Shown here in pieces: positions 1 to 5,655 of a stretch of DNA of 9,282 nt (positions within the stretch are counted from its first letter, which is position 1; each line of letters begins with the position of its first letter). The DNA comes from Candidatus Buchananbacteria bacterium (GTDB taxonomy: Bacteria > Patescibacteriota > Patescibacteriia > 2-01-FULL-39-33): the NCBI GenBank assembly GCA_903859075.1, contig CAIOLF010000070.1, positions 1 through 9,282 of the forward strand. The letters are read 5' to 3'. Both the position numbers and the translations under genes were made by a program. Below the pieces are notes generated by a model that was not told the DNA's origin, ran no database searches, and saw only the letters and a list, made by a program, of their open reading frames with translations.

Positions 1-1
1 A

Positions 2-7
2 TATAAT
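2..7 (+). promoter_or_regulatory. Probable -10 box of the trxB promoter
   Basis: A perfect TATAAT lies at the very start of the window and ends 6 nt before the trxB ATG. A start site at the usual distance from a -10 box would fall on or next to the A of that ATG, which implies a leaderless mRNA. There is no purine-rich ribosome binding site between the box and the start codon. The -35 region is outside the window, so only half of the promoter can be judged, and AT-rich DNA yields such hexamers by chance. Confidence 0.45.
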
Positions 8-13
8 TATAGT

Positions 14-949
14 ATGACTCCCAAAAAAGAAAAATATGATTTTATCATAATCGGAGCCGGCCCCGCCGGACTGTCCGCCGCGATTTACGCGGCTCGGCGC
101 AATCTCTCCACCTTGGTGATCGCCAAACAAGTCGGGGGCTTAATGATCCTGACCCATCAAGTGGAAAATTATCCCGGCTTTAACGAGATATCCGGTTACG
201 ATTTAATGCAGAAATTCCAGGACCAAGCCAAACGTCTGGGGGTGGAATTTGAATTCGGCGAAGCGCAAAAAATAGCCAGACAGAAAATAGGATTTGAAAT
301 ACTATTGGACAGCGGCAAGAAATTTTCCGGCGGAGCCGTCTTGCTGGCTTTCGGATTGAGCCATCGCCAGCTGAACATTCCCGGAGAAAAAGAGCTTAGC
401 GGAAAAGGAGTCACTTATTGCGCCACTTGCGATGGCCCGCTGTATCGCGATAAGACGGTAGCCGTAATCGGCGGCGGCAATTCGGCTTTGGATGCGGTCT
501 TATACCTTTCCGGTTTGGCCAAGAAAGTGTATCTTCTTCATCGCACGGACCAATTCCGGGCGGAAAGCGGGATGCTCTTGCGCGCCCGCGCTCTAGCTAA
601 CGTGGAAATCCGCGCTAATACCCAAGTTGCGGAGATAGTAGGAGATAAAAAGGTCTCCGGCATTAAAATTTACAATTCACAGAATCCGGAAGTGAAAGAA
701 GAACTGGATCTGGAAGGGATTTTCATTGAGATCGGCTATGAACCGCGCACCGCTTGGCTCAAGGATTTAGTGGGACTCAATTCCATCGGAGAAATTATCG
801 TTGATAATAACGGCAACACCTCGGTGCCGGGAAGTTTGGCGGCCGGCGATTGCACGGACGTTGTTTTCAAACAGATTGTTATTGCCGCCGGCGCCGGCGC
901 CAAAGCCGCTCTTTCCGCCTATAAATATTTGACCAGCTTAGTTCGATGA
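14..949 (+). CDS. trxB: Thioredoxin reductase (TrxB)
   Basis: This is a 311-residue cytoplasmic FAD flavoprotein that passes electrons from NAD(P)H to thioredoxin. The length is normal for the low-molecular-weight family. The FAD-binding GAGPAG is at residues 14-19, the redox-active CATC at 136-139, the dinucleotide-binding GGGNSA at 153-158, and the C-terminal FAD motif AAGDCTD at 276-282. The NADPH-selectivity segment reads HRTDQFRAE (176-184), where E. coli TrxB has HRR at its start; one of the two usual arginines is therefore Thr178, which could loosen NADPH preference (inference). The ATG at 14 leaves only a few residues before the first beta strand, so it is the natural start. The stop codon overlaps the rnhB start by 4 nt (ATGA), which implies co-transcription and coupled translation. 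A TATAAT just upstream suggests a leaderless message. Confidence 0.95.
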   Translation: MTPKKEKYDFIIIGAGPAGLSAAIYAARRNLSTLVIAKQVGGLMILTHQVENYPGFNEISGYDLMQKFQDQAKRLGVEFEFGEAQKIARQKIGFEILLDSGKKFSGGAVLLAFGLSHRQLNIPGEKELSGKGVTYCATCDGPLYRDKTVAVIGGGNSALDAVLYLSGLAKKVYLLHRTDQFRAESGMLLRARALANVEIRANTQVAEIVGDKKVSGIKIYNSQNPEVKEELDLEGIFIEIGYEPRTAWLKDLVGLNSIGEIIVDNNGNTSVPGSLAAGDCTDVVFKQIVIAAGAGAKAALSAYKYLTSLVR

Positions 950-1563
950 TCTATCCTTCCGCCAAATTGGAAAAGGAGTTAGCGGCTTCCGGCTATCAAT
1001 TCATCGCCGGTTTGGATGAGGTCGGACGCGGCTCTTGGGCCGGTCCGGTCGTGGCGGCAGCCATCATTTATGATCCGTTGCTGAAAAAAATAAAAGGCAT
1101 CCGCGACAGCAAGCTGGTCACGGCTTTAGGCCGGGAAAAAATATCGCAACAGTTGACTGATAATTTCGATTTTGGCATCGGCGTTGTCGCCTCCGCGGTT
1201 ATTGACGCCAGCGGCATTGTCGTTGCCATAAAATTGGCCATGGAGCAGGCCCTTGCCGGATTGAAAGAATCGCCGCAATATTTGCTTATTGACGCCTTGC
1301 GGCTGGAAAATTTTGGCCAGCGGCAGCAGAGCATTATCAAGGGCGATCGGAAAATTCTGACTATCGCCGCCGCCTCAATTGTTGCCAAGGTGGCTCGCGA
1401 TCGGCTGATGGATTATTATCAAGAAAAATTCCGAGAATATGGTTTTGGCGATAATAAGGGCTATGGCACGGCCCGGCATCAGATAGCGATAAAAAAATAC
1501 GGCGTCAGTCCGATTCACCGTCTGAGCTATAAGCCGCTTAGCGGCTTTAAAAGTGTTGCCTAG
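946..1563 (+). CDS. rnhB: Ribonuclease HII (RnhB)
   Basis: This 205-residue protein is RNase HII, a cytoplasmic endonuclease that cuts the RNA strand of RNA:DNA hybrids and starts removal of misincorporated ribonucleotides from DNA. The signature LDEVGRGSWAGPV begins at residue 23, with catalytic Asp24 and Glu25. The DSK motif is at 54-56, a third acidic residue is in LLIDALRL (Asp116), and the fourth is Asp134 in KGDRK. SIVAKVARDR (144-153) and the GYGTARH to SPIHR segment (172-191) are also typical. Length and motif order match the family. It starts inside the trxB stop codon (ATGA overlap), so it probably relies on translational coupling; no separate promoter is visible. In many bacteria rnhB lies beside yraN; here two unrelated genes separate them. 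Confidence 0.95.
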   Translation: MIYPSAKLEKELAASGYQFIAGLDEVGRGSWAGPVVAAAIIYDPLLKKIKGIRDSKLVTALGREKISQQLTDNFDFGIGVVASAVIDASGIVVAIKLAMEQALAGLKESPQYLLIDALRLENFGQRQQSIIKGDRKILTIAAASIVAKVARDRLMDYYQEKFREYGFGDNKGYGTARHQIAIKKYGVSPIHRLSYKPLSGFKSVA

Positions 1564-1584
1564 ATCAGGTAATCGTGTTAATAT
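1556..1584 (+). promoter_or_regulatory. Possible extended -10 promoter for the methyltransferase gene
   Basis: TTGCCT (1556-1561) and TAATAT (1579-1584) are 17 nt apart, and a TG one base upstream of the -10 (1576-1577) makes it an extended -10. Each hexamer matches the sigma-70 consensus at four of six positions. Transcription would start near 1591, about 18 nt before the methyltransferase ATG. The element overlaps the end of rnhB. It would let the methyltransferase and downstream genes be expressed apart from trxB-rnhB. It is weak and may be chance. Confidence 0.3.
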
Positions 1585-1608
1585 AGATACATAAAATAAT
1601 TATTAAAA

Positions 1609-2160
1609 ATGCCGGTACAAAACGAAAATGAACTAATAAAAGCTGATGTTTTAGCTAAAATAGGCGTAGATGCTGGTATGGCTGTCGGGGACCTGGGTTG
1701 CGGCAACCTGGGCTATTTTGCCTTGATCGCCGCTAAGCGCGTCGGCAAAAGCGGAGTTGTTTATGCCGTTGATATCCTAAAATCCGCCCTAGAGTCGGTC
1801 GCTAATATCGCCAGGCAGAATGGCCTGGACAATGTCAAAACGGTCTGGTCTAATTTGGAAATGCTGGGAGCGACCAGGATTCCCGAAGGAACGCTGGATA
1901 TTATTTTTTTGCATAATGTCCTGTTCCAGTCCAAGAAGAAGGAACTGATCATCAAGGAGAGCCAGCGGCTGCTCAAGGCCGGCGGCAAGATAATGATTAT
2001 TGATTGGCTCAAGGCGCAAGCAGCGATTGGTTTTGGACCGCCGGAAGCCGCTCGTCCCGACCCGGAAGAAATAAAAAAAATCGGCCAGAAAATAGGCCTG
2101 CGGCTGCTGGAGGAGTTCTCCGCCGGCCCCTATCATTTCGGGCTGATTTTTATCAAATAA
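1609..2160 (+). CDS. Class I SAM-dependent methyltransferase
   Basis: This 183-residue protein has a Rossmann-fold methyltransferase core. Motif I is GDLGCGNLG (residues 27-35), which binds S-adenosylmethionine. The acidic end of strand 2 is VYAVD (Asp55), which would contact the ribose. LDIIFLHNVLF (96-106) is motif IV-like, and LLKAGGKIMIIDW (121-133) is the post-motif hairpin. Only a short N-terminal helix precedes the core and there is no added substrate domain, so the target (small molecule, lipid, protein or RNA) cannot be read from the sequence. It is predicted cytoplasmic, with no signal peptide or membrane segment. It begins 45 nt after rnhB with no Shine-Dalgarno sequence and is followed 52 nt later by the radical SAM gene. 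That pairing hints at a shared pathway but does not prove one. Confidence 0.85.
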   Translation: MPVQNENELIKADVLAKIGVDAGMAVGDLGCGNLGYFALIAAKRVGKSGVVYAVDILKSALESVANIARQNGLDNVKTVWSNLEMLGATRIPEGTLDIIFLHNVLFQSKKKELIIKESQRLLKAGGKIMIIDWLKAQAAIGFGPPEAARPDPEEIKKIGQKIGLRLLEEFSAGPYHFGLIFIK

Positions 2161-2188
2161 AAAAATAAAAATTATTAAATAAAAGGTC

Positions 2189-2195
2189 AAGGAGG
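2189..2195 (+). promoter_or_regulatory. Shine-Dalgarno-like AAGGAGG at unusual distance from the radical SAM start
   Basis: AAGGAGG is a near-perfect anti-Shine-Dalgarno match but ends 17 nt before the ATG at 2213, far beyond the usual 5-9 nt. No closer in-frame start exists, because a TAG in that frame lies at 2204-2206. Either the spacing is tolerated, the intervening RNA folds to bring the sites together, or the match is incidental. Confidence 0.4.
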
Positions 2196-2212
2196 ATCTT
2201 AACTAGCAAAAT

Positions 2213-3634
2213 ATGGCGGACAAAAAAAACACATTTTCCTCGTTAGTGGAAAAAATCAAAGAGGTATCGAAGAAATTGATTATTGAGCAGATAGTCGCTA
2301 TCCTGCCGTCAATTTCCAAAAACAACTTTGTCAGGATTCTTTCTTTGTATGAAAAGATTTCTTCCGGCGAGAGCAAAAAAGTGATTGCCGCGATTAAGAG
2401 CACTTTCAAGGATAGCATTGCCGGCGACCTGATTGTCCGGGGCATTAAAAATACCAATGCCAAGGCGCGCAAGAAAATTGCCGTTGATTTGATTGCCGAT
2501 GGCATTATTCTTAGAGATAAAAAACGCCTTGAAGAAGAGAAAAAAGGCGGTTTTACGCCCTTTACTGTTTTGTTCTCTCCGACGATGCGCTGCAACTTGC
2601 GCTGCAAGGGCTGTTATGCCGGCAATTATTCCCAAGCCGACGACTTGCCTTATGAAGTGGTTGATAGAATGGTGACCGAAGCCGAGGAAATCGGCGTGGC
2701 TTTTATGACCGTGCTCGGCGGCGAGCCGTTCATGTGGGAGCATCTTTTTACCCTTTTGGAAAAACACCCGCATATGTATTTTCAGATTTATACCAATTCC
2801 ACCTTATTAACCAGAGAGCGGGTGAAGAAGATAAGACAGCTGGGTAATGCCGCTTTAATGCTTTCCATCGAGGGTTTTGAAAAAGAGACCGATGAGCGCC
2901 GTCACCCGGGAATCTATAAGAAGGTCTTGGCGGCCATGGATCTGCTGCGGGAAGAAAAGGTTCCTTTCGGCTATTCGGTGGCGGTCACGCAGCAGAACGA
3001 GCCCGTTGTCACCAGCGATGAATTCATTGACTTGATGATTGAGAAGGGCGCTTTGATCGGTTGGATGTTTTTGTATATGCCGGTGGGCATGGATCCCGAC
3101 TTGTCGCTGATGCCGACTCCGGAGCAGCGCTTGCACATGCTGGAATTCAACAAGCGCATCCGCCAGACCAAGCCGATTTTGGTGATTGATTTCTGGAATG
3201 ACGCGCCGTTTGTCGGCGGTTGCATTGCCGGCAAATATTATGTCCATATCACTTCTCAGGGTTGGGCCGAACCGTGCATTTTTTCACACGTCGCCCAGGA
3301 CAACATCAAGGAAAAATCGCTGCGGCAGATAATGCGTTCAGAATTGTTCAGTGAATTGCGCCGGCGCCAGCCTTATAATGATAACTTATTCTTGCCCTGC
3401 ATGTGGATTGATAATCCGGAAGTCAGCCGCGACTTGCATGCCAAGCTGAATCTCCATTTGACCCATCCCGGCGCCGATGACATCCTTAAAAAAGAACACC
3501 TGAGGGAGGGCCTGAATAAATACAGCACGCGGGTAAAAGCGTTATACGAAAAAGAATGGATTAAAGAAAAGGAAGCTCTTGATAAAAAGGGAGGCGTCAG
3601 TGATCGTTTAATGAAGAAATTAGGCAACGATTAA
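2213..3634 (+). CDS. Radical SAM enzyme with SPASM-like C-terminal cysteines, substrate unknown
   Basis: The 473-residue protein has three parts. Residues 1-112 are a lysine-rich, probably helical N-terminal region. A radical SAM barrel follows, with the cluster-binding CxxxCxxC as Cys127, Cys131 and Cys134 in MRCNLRCKGCY, the SAM-contact motif GGEP at 169-172, and YTNSTLL at 193-199. The C-terminal part has extra cysteines: GCIAG (Cys337), GWAEPC (Cys355) and LPCMWIDNPE (Cys396). The CxxG then GxxxPC pattern is that of SPASM/Twitch domains, which carry auxiliary iron-sulfur clusters in enzymes that modify peptides, proteins or small molecules. Only about three such cysteines are evident, so a single auxiliary cluster is more likely than two. 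No precursor peptide gene is visible next to it. It lies between a methyltransferase and yraN, 3 nt before the latter. The substrate cannot be assigned. Confidence 0.88.
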   Translation: MADKKNTFSSLVEKIKEVSKKLIIEQIVAILPSISKNNFVRILSLYEKISSGESKKVIAAIKSTFKDSIAGDLIVRGIKNTNAKARKKIAVDLIADGIILRDKKRLEEEKKGGFTPFTVLFSPTMRCNLRCKGCYAGNYSQADDLPYEVVDRMVTEAEEIGVAFMTVLGGEPFMWEHLFTLLEKHPHMYFQIYTNSTLLTRERVKKIRQLGNAALMLSIEGFEKETDERRHPGIYKKVLAAMDLLREEKVPFGYSVAVTQQNEPVVTSDEFIDLMIEKGALIGWMFLYMPVGMDPDLSLMPTPEQRLHMLEFNKRIRQTKPILVIDFWNDAPFVGGCIAGKYYVHITSQGWAEPCIFSHVAQDNIKEKSLRQIMRSELFSELRRRQPYNDNLFLPCMWIDNPEVSRDLHAKLNLHLTHPGADDILKKEHLREGLNKYSTRVKALYEKEWIKEKEALDKKGGVSDRLMKKLGND

Positions 3635-3637
3635 TCA

Positions 3638-4012
3638 ATGAATGATTATCGCCAGCGTTTGGGTAAATTTGGAGAAAAAATTGCCGAAAATTATTTGCAG
3701 AGCTATGGCTATGCCGTAGTCGGCAGGAATTTTAAGACTTATTACGGTGAAATAGATCTCATCGCCCAAAAGGGCGATGAGATTTTGTTTTGCGAGGTCA
3801 AGGCCAGGACGAGCTCGGATTATGGCTATCCGGAGGAAGCGGTGGATCGCCGCAAAATAAGCCATCTGCTTTCCGCGGCCGGTTCTTATCTGGAATGGAA
3901 GCAGCTTGATAAATTTTGGCGTCTGGACATAATCAGCGTGGAAATAAATAAAACCGATAAAAAAGCTAAAATAAAATGGTTCAAAAATGTCAGCGAAGAT
4001 TTTTGCGTCTGA
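3638..4012 (+). CDS. yraN: YraN/UPF0102 family endonuclease-fold protein
   Basis: This 124-residue cytoplasmic protein matches the UPF0102/YraN family in length and motif order. It has an N-terminal LGKFGEKIAENYLQSYGY, then YYGEIDLIA (36-43), EILFCEVKAR (48-57), and YPEEAVDRRK (64-73) followed by an AAGSYL helix. Glu38, Asp40, Glu53 and Lys55 form the PD-(D/E)xK-type constellation of Holliday-junction-resolvase-like nucleases. The biochemical role is not settled in the family; DNA repair or recombination is usually suspected. The ATG follows the radical SAM stop by 3 nt, which indicates one transcript. Its presence a few genes from rnhB recalls the common rnhB-yraN pairing. The nusA promoter begins only 6 nt after its stop codon. 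Confidence 0.92.
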   Translation: MNDYRQRLGKFGEKIAENYLQSYGYAVVGRNFKTYYGEIDLIAQKGDEILFCEVKARTSSDYGYPEEAVDRRKISHLLSAAGSYLEWKQLDKFWRLDIISVEINKTDKKAKIKWFKNVSEDFCV

Positions 4013-4017
4013 CGGTA

Positions 4018-4046
4018 TTGACAAACGGTTTCGGCTGTGCTATACT
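4018..4046 (+). promoter_or_regulatory. Strong sigma-70-type promoter of nusA
   Basis: TTGACA (4018-4023) is a perfect -35. A 17-nt spacer leads to TATACT (4041-4046), five of six matches, and TG at 4038-4039 makes it an extended -10 (TGCTATACT). Transcription should start near 4053, giving a nusA leader of about 153 nt. This is the best promoter in the window. Confidence 0.85.
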
Positions 4047-4059
4047 GTAGTCAGATGAT

Positions 4060-4083
4060 GGCAGCCAGAAACGGCTGCCTTTT
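4060..4083 (+). terminator. Hairpin plus U4 at the start of the nusA leader: attenuator or upstream-operon terminator
   Basis: GGCAGCC (4060-4066) and GGCTGCC (4073-4079) form a perfect 7-bp stem with a 6-nt loop, AGAAAC, followed by TTTT. The stem begins about 7 nt from the predicted nusA transcription start and 48 nt after the yraN stop. It can end transcription arriving from the trxB-yraN run. The nusA transcript must also pass through it, so it could be a pause or attenuation site on which NusA itself acts. The U tract is short, so termination may be partial. Confidence 0.6.
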
Positions 4084-4091
4084 ATAAAATA

Positions 4092-4178
4092 TACTAAACC
4101 GATACTAATATACTAATGGATACTAATTATACTAATAAATTAAATTCGTATCATTAGTATGAATTAGTATATTAGCAT
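4092..4178 (+). repeat. TACTAAT repeat cluster forming a long imperfect inverted repeat
   Basis: TACTAAT occurs exactly at 4103, 4111, 4121 and 4130, with a one-base variant (TACTAAA) at 4092. The reverse complement ATTAGTA occurs at 4153 and 4163, with the variant ATTAGCA at 4171. Aligned as an inverted repeat, 4102-4129 and 4151-4178 match at 24 of 28 positions around a 21-nt loop. In RNA this would be a long AU-rich stem-loop in the nusA leader. In DNA it is an array of evenly spaced 7-mers, 8-11 nt apart, that could bind a protein. It could also be a dispersed intergenic repeat of this genome. Confidence 0.75.
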
Positions 4179-4205
4179 CGCATAAAAATTTTAAATTCAT
4201 AATTT

Positions 4206-5504
4206 ATGTCCCAATCAGCAATCCAGGCAGCTATCCAACAGATCTGCCAAGAAAAAAATCTGGCCGAAGAGTCAGTCATTAAAACGATAGAGCTGGCGTT
4301 GGCCGCCGCTTATCGCAAGGATTTCGGCAATAAGTTGCAAAATATCGTCACCAATTTTGATCCTAAAACCGGCGATACCAAGGTGTTTGACGTTAAGACG
4401 GTAGTTGAAGATCTGCCGGAAGAATTGGAAGGAGAAGAGGGCGCTCAAACCGAGGAGGAGATTGCTTCAGCAAGGCCCGCTGGAGAATCTTTTGTTATGG
4501 AAGATGAAGGAGAGTTAGTGAAGAAATTCAATCCGCGCACGGAGATCCAGCTCAAAGACGCGGCACTGATTGATCCGAAATATAAGATCAGCGATGAGAT
4601 AATTACGCCGCTGGAAATCCCTGGTGATTTCGGGCGTATGGCCGCTCAGACCGCCAAGCAGGTGATCATTCAAAAGATCAGGGAAGAAGAAAGGCAGATG
4701 GTTTTTGAAGAGTACAAGGCCTATGAGCATCAAGTCGTCAACGGCACGGTTTCCCGCCGCGAAGGCCGCAATGTCCTAATTGATCTCGGACACGCCATTG
4801 CCATTATGCCGCCGGAGGAACAAATAGAAAAAGAAAGATATTCTGTCGGCAATCGGCTGAAGTTTTATCTGCGCACCGTTGAGCAGACTTCGCGCGGACC
4901 GCAGCTGGTGGTTTCCCGCACGCATAATGAAATCATCAAGAAGATTTTTGAGTTGGAAATACCGGAAGTTAATAACGGCTTAATTGAAATTAAATCAATC
5001 GCCCGCGAGCCGGGCAATCGCGCCAAAGTGGCGATACATTCTACCGAAGAGAGCATTGACCCGATCGGCTCCTGCGTCGGCCAGCGCGGTTCTCGCATCC
5101 AGACGATTATCGCCGAGCTCAATAACGAAAAAATTGATATTATTCTTTGGGATGAAGATCCAATTAAGTTCATTACTAACGCTTTATCTCCGGCCAAGGT
5201 GCTGGCAGTGGAGTTAAACAGCGAGGAAAAGCTGGCGCTCGTAAAAGTCAAAGACGATCAGCTGTCGCTGGCTATCGGCCGCGGCGGACAGAATGTCCGC
5301 TTGGCTTCCAAGCTGACTGGTTGGAAAATAGATATTATTTCCGAGATTGGTAAAAAAACGGAAGAAAAAGTGACGGAAGAAAATGAATCAGACGTTGCTG
5401 AAACTACAGACGAACCGGCTGAGAAGACAGAGGAAAAAGCAACCGATGCTGAGCCGGAGGTAACTGAAACAATAGCAGATAAAGAGGAGGGGAAAAGTGA
5501 ATAA
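4206..5504 (+). CDS. nusA: Transcription termination/antitermination factor NusA
   Basis: This 432-residue protein binds RNA polymerase and modulates pausing, termination and antitermination. Residues 1-170 are the polymerase-binding N-terminal domain, ending in the conserved AAQTAKQVIIQKIREEER. An S1 domain spans about 175-240 (VVNGTVSRREGRNVLIDLG). KH1 includes IAREPGNRAKVA and DPIGSCVGQRGSRIQ (285-299). KH2 includes LSLAIGRGGQNVRLASKL (353-370). Two features are unusual. An acidic insert of about 38 residues sits in the N-terminal domain (roughly 70-110) compared with E. coli NusA. After KH2 there is only a Glu/Thr-rich acidic tail (383-432) and none of the acidic-repeat domains of E. coli. 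There is no Shine-Dalgarno sequence before the ATG at 4206; the upstream AATTT is AT-rich. rimP and infB, the usual partners, are not adjacent. Its leader carries a hairpin and a repeat cluster that may regulate it. Confidence 0.96.
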   Translation: MSQSAIQAAIQQICQEKNLAEESVIKTIELALAAAYRKDFGNKLQNIVTNFDPKTGDTKVFDVKTVVEDLPEELEGEEGAQTEEEIASARPAGESFVMEDEGELVKKFNPRTEIQLKDAALIDPKYKISDEIITPLEIPGDFGRMAAQTAKQVIIQKIREEERQMVFEEYKAYEHQVVNGTVSRREGRNVLIDLGHAIAIMPPEEQIEKERYSVGNRLKFYLRTVEQTSRGPQLVVSRTHNEIIKKIFELEIPEVNNGLIEIKSIAREPGNRAKVAIHSTEESIDPIGSCVGQRGSRIQTIIAELNNEKIDIILWDEDPIKFITNALSPAKVLAVELNSEEKLALVKVKDDQLSLAIGRGGQNVRLASKLTGWKIDIISEIGKKTEEKVTEENESDVAETTDEPAEKTEEKATDAEPEVTETIADKEEGKSE

Positions 5505-5528
5505 TTTTATTTAATTTTGGACAAAAGG

Positions 5529-5552
5529 CGGTGGAATTATCCACCGTTTTTT
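5529..5552 (+). terminator. Intrinsic terminator of nusA, possibly bidirectional
   Basis: CGGTGGA (5529-5535), loop ATTA and TCCACCG (5540-5546) form a perfect 7-bp stem followed by six T. It is 24 nt after the nusA stop. On the opposite strand the same stem is followed by CCTTTTG, so it could weakly stop the convergent surface-protein transcript as well. Confidence 0.85.
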
Positions 5553-5554
5553 GG

Positions 5555-5583
5555 TTGTATTTTTTATGCGGCGTTGCTATAAT
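5555..5583 (+). promoter_or_regulatory. Extended -10 promoter between nusA and the convergent gene
   Basis: TATAAT (5578-5583) is a perfect -10. TG at 5575-5576 makes it extended (TGCTATAAT), the same TGC-TATA form as the nusA promoter. TTGTAT (5555-5560) supplies a half-consensus -35 at exactly 17 nt. It lies just after the nusA terminator, so it is not needed for nusA and points to a separate transcript starting near 5590. Confidence 0.6.
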
Positions 5584-5589
5584 AATACG

Positions 5590-5655
5590 GCTCACGCCGG
5601 CGCATCGCAACACCAGCGGACAGGTCCCAACCCTCCCGCTGTTTTCTTTTTATTT
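5590..5655 (+). ncRNA. Candidate small RNA of about 60 nt, function unknown
   Basis: The segment starts at the expected distance from the 5555-5583 promoter and ends at a hairpin with a T-rich tail (5614-5655). It is G+C-rich in an AT-rich gap and contains the self-complementary CGCCGGCG (5595-5602). Only one open frame crosses it (ATG at 5566), which runs into the convergent gene antisense and starts before the predicted RNA, so a coding role is unlikely. No known RNA family was recognised. A CAGGTCC at 5622-5628 recalls the SRP RNA tip, but the GGAAGGAAGCAGC that must follow is missing. Its 3' end overlaps the end of the convergent mRNA, so it could act antisense to it. Confidence 0.4.
5614..5655 (+). 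terminator. Second intrinsic terminator, on the + strand
   Basis: CAGCGG (5614-5619) pairs with CCGCTG (5636-5641). Inside, AGG (5622-5624) pairs with CCT (5632-5634) around a 7-nt loop. TTTTCTTTTTATTT follows. The T-rich side lies on the + strand only, so this does not serve the minus-strand gene that ends at 5650. It terminates a + strand transcript beginning after the nusA terminator. Confidence 0.6.

Noticed and set aside
4092..4178. CRISPR array
   Set aside because: The repeats are only 7 nt, spaced 8-11 nt and present in both orientations; there are no spacers and no cas genes.
5614..5641. Possible SRP (4.5S) RNA, because of CAGGTCC in a G+C-rich hairpin
   Set aside because: The invariant GGAAGGAAGCAGC-type segment after CAGGTCC is absent and the stem does not fold as SRP domain IV.
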